Below, in pieces: positions 51,418 through 61,115 of a DNA stretch of 64,000 nucleotides; position 1 is the first letter of the stretch; each line of letters begins with the position of its first letter. Under the pieces are notes generated by a model, which was not told the origin of the DNA, made no database searches, and saw only the letters and a program-made list of their open reading frames with translations. The position numbers were made by a program, and so were the translations under genes. The DNA is taken from assembly GCA_964247385.1 (NCBI GenBank), contig CAXTUB010000005.1:1-64000 (forward strand). Reading direction: 5' to 3'. The DNA is from TMP-86 sp964247385. GTDB lineage: Bacteria > Pseudomonadota > Gammaproteobacteria > Steroidobacterales > Steroidobacteraceae.

Positions 51418-52580
51418 GCCGCGGTGGCGGCAAACAAGATGGCTGCCAACACGAGAGAGCTGAGCGAGGCAACCGCCACTTCGAGCGGCGACAGCCCTTC
51501 GCCTTTCAAAACCCGTGTCATCAGCAAGTGCTGGCTCAACGACGGAATGAACATGAGTCCCAACCGCGCCTTGAGCGCGTAGATGCTCGCGAACGCAATG
51601 GGAAGCGTTGGAATCAACAATACGCCGGTGAGATACGTTTGCGCTTCGCGGTAACTGCGGGCGAATGAAGCGACGAACGTCATGAGAATGGCGCCGAGCG
51701 GCACGAAGGGAATGCAAATCGCGAATAACGCCAGCGCCTTGGGCCAGCTCACTTCCGAGCTCATGCCGAGATCATTCAACGAGACCACGCGAAACACACT
51801 CACGAAGGCGATGAGCGTCAGCGCAAGCGACAGCAGCATGAAACCTGAAGTCGCGAGAATCTTGCCGCCGAGCAACGTGGAGCGCGCCACCGGCAACGTC
51901 AGCAGCGGCTCGAGCGAGCCGCGCTCACGCTCGCCTGCGGTCGTATCGATGGCCAGGTATAGCCCGCCCATCAGCAGCGCGAAGAGCACAAAGTAGGTCA
52001 TGAATCCCAAAATCACCACCGCTTTTCCGGCGGGCGTGGCCGTGTCGAGGTCATGCACGGCGAGAGGAAGGGCGATGCGCGGCTCAATCCCGCGTATTTG
52101 CAAGCGCAACTGCGCCACGGTGCTCGCATAACCTTCGAGCACGGCGCGAACCCGTTCGGTGAATTTGCGCTCGGCCGAGTCGGAGCTGTCGGCGACCAAA
52201 AGCAATGGGGCAGGCCGCCCGTGCCGAAATTCCTCCGCGAAGAACGCCGGCACGATCAACACCCGATGTTCCGCACCGCTCATTACTGCCGCGCGGGCCG
52301 CATCCTCATCGAGCGGCCGTTGCGTCGTGGAAATGCCGCGCGCTTGGAGAAATCGCATGAGGTTCGGTGAGCGCTCGGCGCCCGACACCGTGAGCCGCAC
52401 GGGCATGTCCGCATCGGCGACGGCAGTTTTCAATTCGTGCGACACCATGACGCCGAACAGTACTGGCCCGAACAATGGCCCAAAAAATAGCGCTGACAGC
52501 AAAGTGCGGCGATCGCGCAAATTTTCCACGAACTCTTTGCACAGCACTCGCCATATTCCCCGAGCGGATGCCGCGGTCAT
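51387..52580 (-). CDS. ABC-2 type transporter permease (NatB-like)
   Basis: 397 residues. A first helix (LLSALFFGPLFGPVLFGVMVS) is followed by a large extracytoplasmic domain of about 140 residues and a C-terminal set of five or six helices. The conserved ERERGSLEPLLTLPVARSTLLGGKILA segment is typical of NatB/CcmB-like ABC-2 permeases. It pairs with the ATPase encoded directly upstream (four-base overlap). Sodium or lipid-like export is possible; the substrate is unknown. Confidence 0.88.
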   Translation of the reverse strand: MTAASARGIWRVLCKEFVENLRDRRTLLSALFFGPLFGPVLFGVMVSHELKTAVADADMPVRLTVSGAERSPNLMRFLQARGISTTQRPLDEDAARAAVMSGAEHRVLIVPAFFAEEFRHGRPAPLLLVADSSDSAERKFTERVRAVLEGYASTVAQLRLQIRGIEPRIALPLAVHDLDTATPAGKAVVILGFMTYFVLFALLMGGLYLAIDTTAGERERGSLEPLLTLPVARSTLLGGKILATSGFMLLSLALTLIAFVSVFRVVSLNDLGMSSEVSWPKALALFAICIPFVPLGAILMTFVASFARSYREAQTYLTGVLLIPTLPIAFASIYALKARLGLMFIPSLSQHLLMTRVLKGEGLSPLEVAVASLSSLVLAAILFAATAAHWRRESFLG

Positions 52581-53305
52581 GGGGGGCCGTCCGATTCCAG
52601 CAGATGCACGAACGCTTCTTCAAAGCTTGCATGGTTGCCTGCAGCACGCAGTTGAGCCGGCGATTCGGCGGCGAGCACTCGGCCTGCGCCCAGAATGACC
52701 ACACGATCACAGAGCGCTGCGACTTCTTGCATGATGTGCGATGAGAACAAGATGCAGTGCCCGTCGCGGCGCAGAGCGTGAAGCAACTCGCGCAGGGCGC
52801 GGATGGAAGTTACGTCGAGCCCGTTGGTGGGCTCATCCAGCAGCAAATTCTTCGGCTGATGGACGAGCGCACGCGCCAACGCGGTCTTCAGCCGTTGGCC
52901 TTGTGAAAAGCCTTTCGCGCGACGGTCCAAGAATGCGCCCATCTCGAGCCGCTCGGCGAGCTCCTCGGTGCGCGCGCGCACCGTCTCTGCAGGCACGCCA
53001 TGAAGCGAGCCAAAGTAGCCGATGTTTTCGCGTGCGGTGAGGTTGCCATACAGCCCCGCGCCGTGCGGGAGAACGCCCAGGCGCGCACGCGCGAGCGAAG
53101 TCTCGCCGGCCACATCGAGCCCATCGATGAGACACTTTCCCGCATCGGCTTCGAGCACTCCATACAGCAAACGCAAGCAAGTGGATTTCCCCGCGCCGTT
53201 CGGGCCCAACAGGCCGGTGATCTCGCCATCGGCCGCGGCGAACGAGACCTCATGCACCGCGCGCACCGGGCCGAATTGCTTGCACAAGTTGCGCGCCTCG
53301 ATCAT
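52577..53305 (-). CDS. ABC transporter ATP-binding protein (NatA-like)
   Basis: 242 residues from the ATG at 53305. Walker A GPNGAGKST, signature FSQGQRLKTALARAL (a variant of LSGGQ), Walker B NLLLDEPTNGLD and the switch histidine in FSSHIMQE. It energises the downstream ABC-2 permease. It follows the TAP-type hydrolase gene by 25 bases, so the three may be one operon. Confidence 0.92.
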   Translation of the reverse strand: MIEARNLCKQFGPVRAVHEVSFAAADGEITGLLGPNGAGKSTCLRLLYGVLEADAGKCLIDGLDVAGETSLARARLGVLPHGAGLYGNLTARENIGYFGSLHGVPAETVRARTEELAERLEMGAFLDRRAKGFSQGQRLKTALARALVHQPKNLLLDEPTNGLDVTSIRALRELLHALRRDGHCILFSSHIMQEVAALCDRVVILGAGRVLAAESPAQLRAAGNHASFEEAFVHLLESDGPP

Positions 53306-53330
53306 GGCGCAAGGCTCAAGAAGCTTGGAA

Positions 53331-54827
53331 TCACGGTGCCGGTCCCGAGGGGGATAAGAAGAACGGCGCGGGCGCGTGCGAGTCCAGGCAATGCGCATCG
53401 AGCGCGGCGGGATCGGGTGCAGTCAGGAATTGCGCCATCAGACGCGGCACGCACCCGGTGGCGAGTTGTCCATGCCCCTCGCCGTGCAATACGAGGTGCC
53501 GATGGCGGCGCAGTCCCTTTGCTGCGCGCTGCGCATCTTGCGGCGGCGTGACCGGGTCGAGCTCGCCCGACAACAGGAGCACGGGAATCGTACTGATCCA
53601 CGGCGCATGCAGATCCGCATCGACGGGTCCACGGGGCCAAAGCGCGCAAATGTCGTCGATCCCATCGAGCTGCTCAGTGCCTTGATAGGTGCGCACGAGC
53701 GCGGCGCGATCTATGCGCGCCGCTGCATAAAAAGGCCAATCCTCGCTGCACACCACGCTGTTCTGCATGCCAAGCGCGATTTGCCCGCTCACTTGCCGCG
53801 CCGTCATGATGGCTTGCGCAGCCAACGGCGCCGCATCTCCAGAGTCCGCAGCGTGCAGCAGCGCGGGCAGAAGGGAGGCCTCCACCGCGCTGTAAGACAG
53901 AAAACGCAGCGCCGCGGCGAGCAGCAATCGATTCATGTCGATGCTGCGAGGCTCGCCGCTTTCGGGATCGGGCAGCTTCACGGGCTCACTCGCATCGCCG
54001 GCAAAACGTGACCGCAGGCGCGCGAGCTCTTCAGCAAGATGTGGAAACGCCTTGCGGCAATCGGCATCGCGGCCGCAGCGCGCGACGATGGAGTCGAGCG
54101 CCCGTTGGGCGTCCTGCGGAGTGTTCGGGCCAATCGCGCGCTCAGGGTCGATGACGCCATCGAGAATGATGGCCTCGACTTGTGCGGGAAAACGCCGCGC
54201 ATACAGCTGCGCGACTCTCGTTCCATACGAGGCGCCGTACAAGGCAATCTGCCCAAACCCCAGTGCGCGGCGCGCCGCGTCCAAATCTTGCACCGCGGCG
54301 GATGTGGTGTAGAAACGCACGCGCTCGCCGAGCCGGTTGAGACATGCTCGAGTGGAGGCACGAATGTGCTCGGCCGAATTGCTCTCGATGGACCAATCAT
54401 CCGGGAAGTCGCAATCCATGCGCGCCGAGCGTCCGGTTCCGCGCTGATCGAGCAATACCAAATCGCGTGTACGCGCAATGCGAGCGAACGCCCCGGTGTA
54501 GCTCACATACAAATCGCTTGCCGCCTGCCCCGGGCCACCCGCCAGCAAGAACAAGGGGCTCGCGCCCTTGACCGATCTCTGCGCCGGGATCACGGCGACG
54601 AACAGGCGGATGCGCCGAGAGCGGGGGTCTTCACGATCTTCGGCAACGAAAAGCGATCCGCAACGCGCCGCCGCCGAGCTCAAATGCAATGGATGCTCGA
54701 GCCGGCAATCGTGCAGCGCGAGCGGCGCGCCGAGGGGCGCCAGCGCGGCATGCGCATGCACGGGATACCCCGCCATCAAGCAAAAGAACGCCGAAACTCT
54801 GAGCGAGAACAACACGCCGCGCTGCAT
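53331..54827 (-). CDS. Secreted alpha/beta hydrolase with TAP-like C-terminal domain
   Basis: 498 residues with a signal peptide (1-27). Alpha/beta hydrolase fold: LFLLAGGPGQAASDLY (oxyanion-hole HGGPG-like loop), LLDQRGTGRSARMDC, nucleophile elbow YGASYGTRVAQLYARRF, acid in LSGELDPVTPP and histidine in HGEGHGQL. The cysteine-rich C-terminal segment matches tripeptidyl-aminopeptidase-like (TAP) domains. A periplasmic or secreted aminopeptidase or esterase is likely. It lies upstream of the NatAB-like exporter, 112 bases from the divergent mnmG. Confidence 0.87.
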   Translation of the reverse strand: MQRGVLFSLRVSAFFCLMAGYPVHAHAALAPLGAPLALHDCRLEHPLHLSSAAARCGSLFVAEDREDPRSRRIRLFVAVIPAQRSVKGASPLFLLAGGPGQAASDLYVSYTGAFARIARTRDLVLLDQRGTGRSARMDCDFPDDWSIESNSAEHIRASTRACLNRLGERVRFYTTSAAVQDLDAARRALGFGQIALYGASYGTRVAQLYARRFPAQVEAIILDGVIDPERAIGPNTPQDAQRALDSIVARCGRDADCRKAFPHLAEELARLRSRFAGDASEPVKLPDPESGEPRSIDMNRLLLAAALRFLSYSAVEASLLPALLHAADSGDAAPLAAQAIMTARQVSGQIALGMQNSVVCSEDWPFYAAARIDRAALVRTYQGTEQLDGIDDICALWPRGPVDADLHAPWISTIPVLLLSGELDPVTPPQDAQRAAKGLRRHRHLVLHGEGHGQLATGCVPRLMAQFLTAPDPAALDAHCLDSHAPAPFFLSPSGPAP

Positions 54828-54939
54828 TTCCCATTATCACACGGCGAATTCGCGCGGCGAATTGCCCCGCGCTTCAACCGGAATCGTGACCGGCGCGCAC
54901 CGACCGCGACGCTCGAGCTTACGTGTACCATGCGCATCC

Positions 54940-56712
54940 ATGACATCAGCTGACTCATTCGATGTCCTGGTGATTGGCGGAGGACATGCGGGCACCGAGG
55001 CTGCGCTTGCCGCTGCGCGCTTGGGCGCACGCACACTCTTGCTCACGCACAATGTCGAGACCCTCGGTCAAATGAGCTGCAACCCGGCCGTCGGCGGCAT
55101 CGGCAAAGGCCATCTCGTCAAAGAGATCGATGCGATGGATGGCGCCATGGCGCGCGCCGTCGATCGCGCCGGCATTCAATTCCGGACGCTCAACGCGAGT
55201 AAAGGCCCGGCGGTTCAGGCGACCCGCGCACAAGCTGATCGTCAACTCTACAAGCGGGCCATTCGCACTGCGCTCGAGTCCCAGCCGGGCTTGCGTATTT
55301 TTCAGGAAGAGGCGGCTGATCTCATCATCGAGCACGGCGCGGCTGCCGGTGCGGTCACGGCGAGCGGCATTCGCTGGCGCGCACGCTGTGTCGTGCTCAC
55401 GGTCGGCACATTTCTTGGCGGCCGGATGCACGTGGGCTTGGATAGCAACGAGGGCGGCCGCGCGGGCGATCCGCCTTCCAATCGTCTCGCTGCCCGCTTG
55501 CGTGCGCTGCCCTTGCGTGTGGGCCGTCTGAAGACAGGCACGCCGCCGCGCATCGATGGCCGCAGCATCGATTATTCGGTCATGGCGGAACAGCGCGGCG
55601 ATGAGCCGCGCCCGGTGTTCTCGTTTCTTGAAACCCGTGCCGTGCATCCCGCGCAACTGCCCTGCCATGTGACTGCCACGAACGAGCGCACGCACGAAAT
55701 CATTCGCGCGGCGACGCATCGCTCGCCCATGTTTACCGGCCTCATTGAAGGCGTGGGTCCGCGCTACTGTCCCTCCGTGGAAGATAAAGTGGTGCGCTTT
55801 GCGCAGAAGACCTCGCATCAGATTTTTGTCGAGCCGGAAGGTTGGGGCACTCACGAGGTCTATCCCAACGGCATTTCGACCAGCCTTCCCTTCGATGTGC
55901 AGACCGCGTTCGTGCGCAGTATGCGGGGCTTCGAGCGCGCCCACATCACGCGGCCCGGTTACGCCATCGAATACGATTATTTCGATCCGCGCGGTCTTGG
56001 CCGCACGCTCGAGTGTAAGTACATCCCGCAACTGTTCTTCGCCGGGCAAATCAACGGCACCACGGGTTACGAAGAAGCCGCGGCGCAGGGTTTGCTCGCC
56101 GGCACGAACGCCGCGCTCCACGTGCTCGGCCGTGAGCCCTGGGCGCCATCCAGAAGCGAGGCGTATCTCGGCGTGATGGTGGACGATTTGATCACGCGCG
56201 GCGCTCCTGAGCCGTACCGCATGTTCACGAGCCGAGCCGAGTATCGGCTTACGCTGCGTGAGGACAATGCGGATTTGCGTCTGACCGCGCGCGGCCGTGA
56301 GTTGGGGCTCGTGGGCGATGAGCGTTGGGAATTTTTTCAGCGCAAACGCGCGGCGCTCGATGACCTGCAAGCAGACAAGCCGGCGCCGCGGGCGGCGCAA
56401 GATCATGCCGCCCTGAGAAACGATGAGCGTTTACTGGAACAAGTCACGCGCCAAGTGCAGATCCAGGAAATTTATGCGGGCTATTTGAAGCGGCAGGACA
56501 TCGAGATCGAGCGCCAAGCACGTCATGAGGAATTGCACTTGCCGGTTGATCTGGATTACTCCGCGGTACGCGGCTTGTCCAACGAGGCCCGGCAGCGCCT
56601 GAGCGAGGTGCGCCCGCAAACGCTCGGCCAAGCCGGTCGTATTCCGGGGCTCACTCCGGCTGCGGTGTCGCTCCTTCTCGTGCATTTGAAGAAACGCGCG
56701 CACGCCGCTTGA
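54940..56712 (+). CDS. mnmG: tRNA uridine-5-carboxymethylaminomethyl(34) synthesis enzyme MnmG
   Basis: 590 residues from the ATG at 54940; further in-frame upstream sequence is antisense to the hydrolase and not credible. FAD-binding VIGGGHAGTEAALAAARLG, then QMSCNPAVGGIGKGHLVKEIDA, TGTPPRIDG, the catalytic RYCPSVEDK, GQINGTTGYEEAAAQGL and FTSRAEYRLTLREDNADLRL. It is somewhat shorter than E. coli MnmG (629), mainly in the helical C-terminal part. It works with MnmE. The usual rsmG-parA-parB genes do not follow. Confidence 0.96.
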   Translation: MTSADSFDVLVIGGGHAGTEAALAAARLGARTLLLTHNVETLGQMSCNPAVGGIGKGHLVKEIDAMDGAMARAVDRAGIQFRTLNASKGPAVQATRAQADRQLYKRAIRTALESQPGLRIFQEEAADLIIEHGAAAGAVTASGIRWRARCVVLTVGTFLGGRMHVGLDSNEGGRAGDPPSNRLAARLRALPLRVGRLKTGTPPRIDGRSIDYSVMAEQRGDEPRPVFSFLETRAVHPAQLPCHVTATNERTHEIIRAATHRSPMFTGLIEGVGPRYCPSVEDKVVRFAQKTSHQIFVEPEGWGTHEVYPNGISTSLPFDVQTAFVRSMRGFERAHITRPGYAIEYDYFDPRGLGRTLECKYIPQLFFAGQINGTTGYEEAAAQGLLAGTNAALHVLGREPWAPSRSEAYLGVMVDDLITRGAPEPYRMFTSRAEYRLTLREDNADLRLTARGRELGLVGDERWEFFQRKRAALDDLQADKPAPRAAQDHAALRNDERLLEQVTRQVQIQEIYAGYLKRQDIEIERQARHEELHLPVDLDYSAVRGLSNEARQRLSEVRPQTLGQAGRIPGLTPAAVSLLLVHLKKRAHAA

Positions 56713-56753
56713 AGGCGCCGCCTTTGCGGGGTACGCATGCGGCTTGAAGCCGT

Positions 56754-58391
56754 GTGGTGAATCCGCGGCGCCCATTCAGTCGCTCGAGATTGCACCGGAT
56801 GGTGGGGTGGCTTGCGGGTGTGCTACTCGCCGTTGGCCTGGTGCTGGCGATCGCTCGACTTCCACAGCACGCAACTCTTGCGGAAGCCCACGTGTTGCGG
56901 CGGGGAAACGGCGCCGAAGCGGAGTCGCTCGATCCGCAGTCGGCGCGTTCCGAAGCCGCGCTGACGATCGCGCGCGATTTATTCGAAGGCCTCACCGCGG
57001 TCGATGCGCGCGGCGAGCCCGTGCCTGCGGCCGCGGAACGCTGGTCGATCTCGCCGGACGGTCTCGAGTACGTGTTTCACCTGCGCCCGAATTTGCGCTG
57101 GTCGAATGGCGATGCGCTGAGCGCTCAGGATTTCGTGTTTGCGTGGCAACGGCTCCTCGATCCGCGCACCGCCGCCCCCTACGCCGGCATGCTGGCCGAT
57201 GTGGCCAACGCACGCGCGATTTCCACTGGACTGGCTTCCACGCACCGGCTCGGTGTATGGGCCGAAAATGCGGCAACTCTGCACGTGCGGCTCGAACGGC
57301 CCGTGCCGTATTTCCTTTCCTTGCTCACGCATCCCAGCACGTTCCCCTTGCATCGCGGTTCGCTCGCTGCGCACGCCGCGCGTTTCGCAAGGCCTGGTGT
57401 GCTCATCTCCAACGGCGCGTTCACGGCGCAGCGCTGGGATTTCGGCGCGAAAATCGTCGCGGTGCGAAACGGCTTCTATTGGGACGACACCCACAACGCA
57501 CTCGCCGGCGTCGAGTACTTTGCCATGCCCGCGAGTGCGGAATTGCAAGCGTTCCGCGCGGGCCAGCTCGACTTTACCGCGAGCGTCGCGCCGCGCGAGC
57601 TGCCGTGGATTCGCGCTCACATGGCCGATCGACTCAAAATCTCGCCGCAGCTTGCGGTGTATTACATCGGATTCAACGTACGCGCCGCGCCGTTCGCGGG
57701 CAATGTCCGCCTACGGCAGGCGCTCAGTATGGCGATCGACCGAGAGCAGCTCGTCAAGTCGATTACCGCCATGGGTGAAACGCCTGCCTACACTCTGGTC
57801 GCGCCGCAGACTCAAGGCTACACGCCGCAGCTTCCTGAATATGCGCACTGGAGCTCGCGTGTGCGAATCGAGCGCGCTCGCGCCTTGTTCGCGCAGTCAG
57901 GCGCGCAGAATTTGCGCGAGATCGAGCTCTCTTACAACAGTGGAGAGCCGCACGAGGCCATCGCGGTCGCGCTGGCTTCCATGTGGCACGAAGCGTTCGG
58001 GCTGCGCACCCGGCTGCGTGTCGAAGAATTCAAGGTGCTGCTGCAAGATGTGCAGCGTGGTGAGGTGCAGGCTTTCCGCGCCAGCTGGGTCGCCGACTAC
58101 AACGATGCATCAACCTTCCTCGCGCTGTTCACTCGTGACGGCATAGATCCGCCCGGCTATGCGAATCCAGAATACGATCGCTTGTTGCATGAAGCGGGCG
58201 CCTCGCTCGATCCGCTGCGCCGCCGGGATCTACTCGAGCGCGCGGAACGCGTGCTCATCGCCGATGCGCCCATCGCGCCTTTGTACTTCTACGTGAGCAA
58301 ACATCTCGTGGCTCCGCGGGTTCAGCACTGGAGCGGCAATCCGCTCAACATCATCTACAGCAAATCCCTGGCGCTCGCGGCGCAACCTTGA
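56754..58391 (+). CDS. Peptide ABC transporter substrate-binding protein (OppA-like)
   Basis: 545 residues from a GTG at 56754. An N-terminal signal or anchor helix (MVGWLAGVLLAVGLVLAIA) is followed by a family 5 solute-binding fold: VLRRGNGAEAESLDPQSARS, ARDLFEGLTAVDARGEPVPA, AAERWSISPDGLEYVFHLRP, NVRLRQALSMAIDREQLVK and RASWVADYNDASTFLALF. The domain order and length match OppA. No permease or ATPase gene is adjacent, so it may serve a transporter encoded elsewhere. Confidence 0.9.
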   Translation: MVNPRRPFSRSRLHRMVGWLAGVLLAVGLVLAIARLPQHATLAEAHVLRRGNGAEAESLDPQSARSEAALTIARDLFEGLTAVDARGEPVPAAAERWSISPDGLEYVFHLRPNLRWSNGDALSAQDFVFAWQRLLDPRTAAPYAGMLADVANARAISTGLASTHRLGVWAENAATLHVRLERPVPYFLSLLTHPSTFPLHRGSLAAHAARFARPGVLISNGAFTAQRWDFGAKIVAVRNGFYWDDTHNALAGVEYFAMPASAELQAFRAGQLDFTASVAPRELPWIRAHMADRLKISPQLAVYYIGFNVRAAPFAGNVRLRQALSMAIDREQLVKSITAMGETPAYTLVAPQTQGYTPQLPEYAHWSSRVRIERARALFAQSGAQNLREIELSYNSGEPHEAIAVALASMWHEAFGLRTRLRVEEFKVLLQDVQRGEVQAFRASWVADYNDASTFLALFTRDGIDPPGYANPEYDRLLHEAGASLDPLRRRDLLERAERVLIADAPIAPLYFYVSKHLVAPRVQHWSGNPLNIIYSKSLALAAQP

Positions 58392-58447
58392 GCGCGCGGT
58401 TGCGCCCCCCCGCCGCCCGCCAGTAACATCGCTGCCGCAAATCAGTC

Positions 58448-59086
58448 ATGGAGTCGCGAATGGGGCGGGGATTCAGAAGCAGCAGGGTGATGGCGGCTGT
58501 CGCGATGTTCGCAGTCATGTCATGCGCGGCGCGAGCCGCGGGCGAGGCGGGCGATGCCGTGCGGGGCGAGAAAAAGTTTTACACCTGTTACGGCTGTCAC
58601 GGAATTGAAAATTATCGCAATGCCTATCCAAACTACGAAGTGCCCAAGCTTCGCGGGCAGCATGCGGCTTATTTGAGCTCGGCGCTGCACGAATATCAAA
58701 GCGGCGAGCGGCCGCATGCCACCATGCATGCCCAGTCCGTGTCATTGAGCGAGCAAGACATTGCGGATATCACGGCTTATCTGCAGGGCACGCCCATCAA
58801 GCCCACGAGTCAGGTGGCCGGCAGCACGCCTGCGCAAGCCGGCGTCTGCGGAACTTGCCACGGCGTGAACGGTTCCGGAGTCGAAGCGCCGCTCGATCCC
58901 AAGCCGCCGGTATTGGCAGGGCAGCATGATGATTACCTCGAGCAAGCGCTGACCGCGTATCAAAACGGCCGGCGCAAGAATGCAGTGATGGGCGCAATGG
59001 CGCAGGGCCTCAAGCCGGAGGACATCAAGATTCTGGCGGCCTATTTCTCGAGACAAGCTTCGCCTCTGACGACCGCGCGCAAATAA
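58448..59086 (+). CDS. Cytochrome c4-like di-haem protein
   Basis: 212 residues with a signal peptide. Two haem-binding CxxCH motifs, CYGCH (about residue 47) and CGTCH (about residue 134), lie in two homologous halves each ending with a distal Met region (THxHAQSV-like ATMHAQS and NAVMGAMAQGL) and a helix (IADITAYLQG, IKILAAYFSR). Periplasmic electron carrier to a terminal oxidase is the usual role of cytochrome c4. Confidence 0.9.
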   Translation: MESRMGRGFRSSRVMAAVAMFAVMSCAARAAGEAGDAVRGEKKFYTCYGCHGIENYRNAYPNYEVPKLRGQHAAYLSSALHEYQSGERPHATMHAQSVSLSEQDIADITAYLQGTPIKPTSQVAGSTPAQAGVCGTCHGVNGSGVEAPLDPKPPVLAGQHDDYLEQALTAYQNGRRKNAVMGAMAQGLKPEDIKILAAYFSRQASPLTTARK

Positions 59087-59162
59087 AGCGTGATGTGAGC
59101 GCTTCGAGTCAACGCTTGAGGCGTGACCTACTCGATCCACGACCACTCGAGCCGCGCTGCGG

Positions 59163-61100
59163 TTACTTCATGCGCACGAGAAATTGCGCGAAGGTTTGCA
59201 AATAGGCGTCGCGATTCGGCTTCTTCTTGAAGCCATGGCCTTCGTCCTTGGCGAGCAGATACCAAACTTCGCCGCCGCGCGCGCGTAAGCGGTTCACCAT
59301 TTGCTCGGACTCACTCGCGGGCACCCGCGGATCATTCAAGCCTTGCACGATGAGCATCGGCCGCGTGATGCGCTCGGCATTCGTGAGCGGAGATGCGCGC
59401 CGCAAATAGGCGCGCATCTCCGGGTCGCGCTCGTCGCCGTATTCGGCACGGCGCAGATCTTGCCGATAGCTCGCGGTGTTGCTCAAGAAGCTCAGAAAAT
59501 TGCTGAACCCGACGACATCCACGCCGCCGCGCAATCGATCGCTGAAATTGACCAGGGTTGCCAGCGTCAAGTACCCGCCATACGAGCCGCCCGAGATGAC
59601 GACGCGCTTCGCATCGAGCCCCGGCTGCGCCGAGATCCACACCAGCAAGGCGCCCATGTCCTTGACCGCATCTTCGCGCGACATCCCGTCGTCGAGCGAT
59701 AAGTAGGTGCGGCCGTAGCCCGACGAGCCGCGCACATTCGGCGCGATGACGACGAAGCCCAGCTCGTTGACGATGAACTGAAGCCAGGCATCGAAACCCG
59801 GTCGAAATTGCGACTCGGGTCCACCGTGCACCATGATGAGCACCGGACGCTGAATGCCTTGCCCGGTCGAGGCCGGCTCGAACACGTACACCGGCTCTTG
59901 GCGCGGCTTGCCTGCGGGGCGGTCGAAGGTTGAGAACTGCGCAAGGCGCGGCAGCACGAATTTGGCCGTGTCCACCGGCCCCGCTTCGCTTTGTGTCCAG
60001 CGCTCGACCTTCAGGCTCTTGAGATCGAGCACGAACGCGTCGCGTGGTGCGACGGGGGTTGCAAATCCGAACGCCAGGCGCGCGCTCTGCGCATCGAACA
60101 CCGGCTCGGTCATGATTCCTGCGCCCATGGCGGGCACCGCGAGCTCTTGCTTGGTGCGAACGTCCAGGACATTGAGCCGGCTTACGCCGCCCTCGTTGGT
60201 GGTATACGCAAGATAGTGCGCATCGCCCGATACGGCGAGATCCTCCACGTCCCAGGGAATTTGCCGGCTGAGCACCGTGCGCTCGCCTGATCCCAAATTC
60301 GCGAATTGCAATTGCGCAAATTCGGAATCGCGGTCAGAAGCGAAGTAGACGCCGATGCCATCGCGCGAGAATTTCGCCACCGGAATGGCGGTCTTGTTTT
60401 TCCCGGCATCCACTTCGCGCAGCTGCGACGTGCCGATATCCAGCACATATAAATGACTGTCCGCAATCGAAAGGTATTTGCGCAACAGGAGCCGGCGGTC
60501 ATCCGGCGACCAATCGAGCACCGACCACCCAGGCGCATCTCCGGTAAATACGAGCCGCGGCGCCGTGCCGGCTGACGGTTCGACGATGTAGATGTCCGAA
60601 TCGCGTCCGTTGCGCAGCGTGCTGTCGAATGCCACTTCGCGGCCCGCATTCGACCACACGGGGTTCGCGTTCAAGGATTTACCGTCGGTCAGGAGCTTGG
60701 CGGTGGGTTCGCCCAACCGCTGGTAATACAGCTGATCGTATTCATCGCCGCCGGCGTCTTTGAGAAATACAAAGGCCGGATGCGCGCCGTCTCTTGAAAA
60801 CGAGCCTGTATTGACCGGCTCCTTGAAGAAAGTCAGCTGACGGCGCGCGCCGTTGGGCTGGGCCACCAGATGCAGCTGCTCGGTATCTCCGAAGCGCGTC
60901 GCCACCAGCAGCTCACCCGCCGGCGACCACGACAGCGGCGTGGCCTGCCGCGCATTGACATAACGGTCGAGCGATTCGTTCAGCGCCGGATCGGCGGGCG
61001 GCACGTTATCGAACACCAGATTGCCGCGCTCCACGCGCGCCGCGTGTGCGCACGTTCCGAAAAACAAAATAGTCCAAATCCAGAGTCTGACTTTTCGCAT
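59163..61100 (-). CDS. S9-family (prolyl-oligopeptidase-like) peptidase
   Basis: 645 residues from the ATG at 61100, with a signal peptide (1-20). The N-terminal beta-propeller (about 40-380) has repeated WSPxGxxL/FSxDG motifs. The C-terminal hydrolase has nucleophile Ser in SGGSYGGYLT, Asp in GLNDPRVPASESEQM and His in KDEGHGFKK; GGPESQFRPGFDAWLQF forms the oxyanion region. It is a secreted or periplasmic dipeptidyl-peptidase/acyl-peptidase type enzyme. Its start is only 15 bases from that of the divergent MBL gene. Confidence 0.92.
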   Translation of the reverse strand: MRKVRLWIWTILFFGTCAHAARVERGNLVFDNVPPADPALNESLDRYVNARQATPLSWSPAGELLVATRFGDTEQLHLVAQPNGARRQLTFFKEPVNTGSFSRDGAHPAFVFLKDAGGDEYDQLYYQRLGEPTAKLLTDGKSLNANPVWSNAGREVAFDSTLRNGRDSDIYIVEPSAGTAPRLVFTGDAPGWSVLDWSPDDRRLLLRKYLSIADSHLYVLDIGTSQLREVDAGKNKTAIPVAKFSRDGIGVYFASDRDSEFAQLQFANLGSGERTVLSRQIPWDVEDLAVSGDAHYLAYTTNEGGVSRLNVLDVRTKQELAVPAMGAGIMTEPVFDAQSARLAFGFATPVAPRDAFVLDLKSLKVERWTQSEAGPVDTAKFVLPRLAQFSTFDRPAGKPRQEPVYVFEPASTGQGIQRPVLIMVHGGPESQFRPGFDAWLQFIVNELGFVVIAPNVRGSSGYGRTYLSLDDGMSREDAVKDMGALLVWISAQPGLDAKRVVISGGSYGGYLTLATLVNFSDRLRGGVDVVGFSNFLSFLSNTASYRQDLRRAEYGDERDPEMRAYLRRASPLTNAERITRPMLIVQGLNDPRVPASESEQMVNRLRARGGEVWYLLAKDEGHGFKKKPNRDAYLQTFAQFLVRMK

Positions 61101-61115
61101 GGCGGTGCGAGGATA

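Noticed and set aside
54955..56406. Long open minus-strand frame of 483 codons opposite mnmG
   Set aside because: No recognisable domain, Arg/Ala/His-rich; mnmG on the plus strand is certain.
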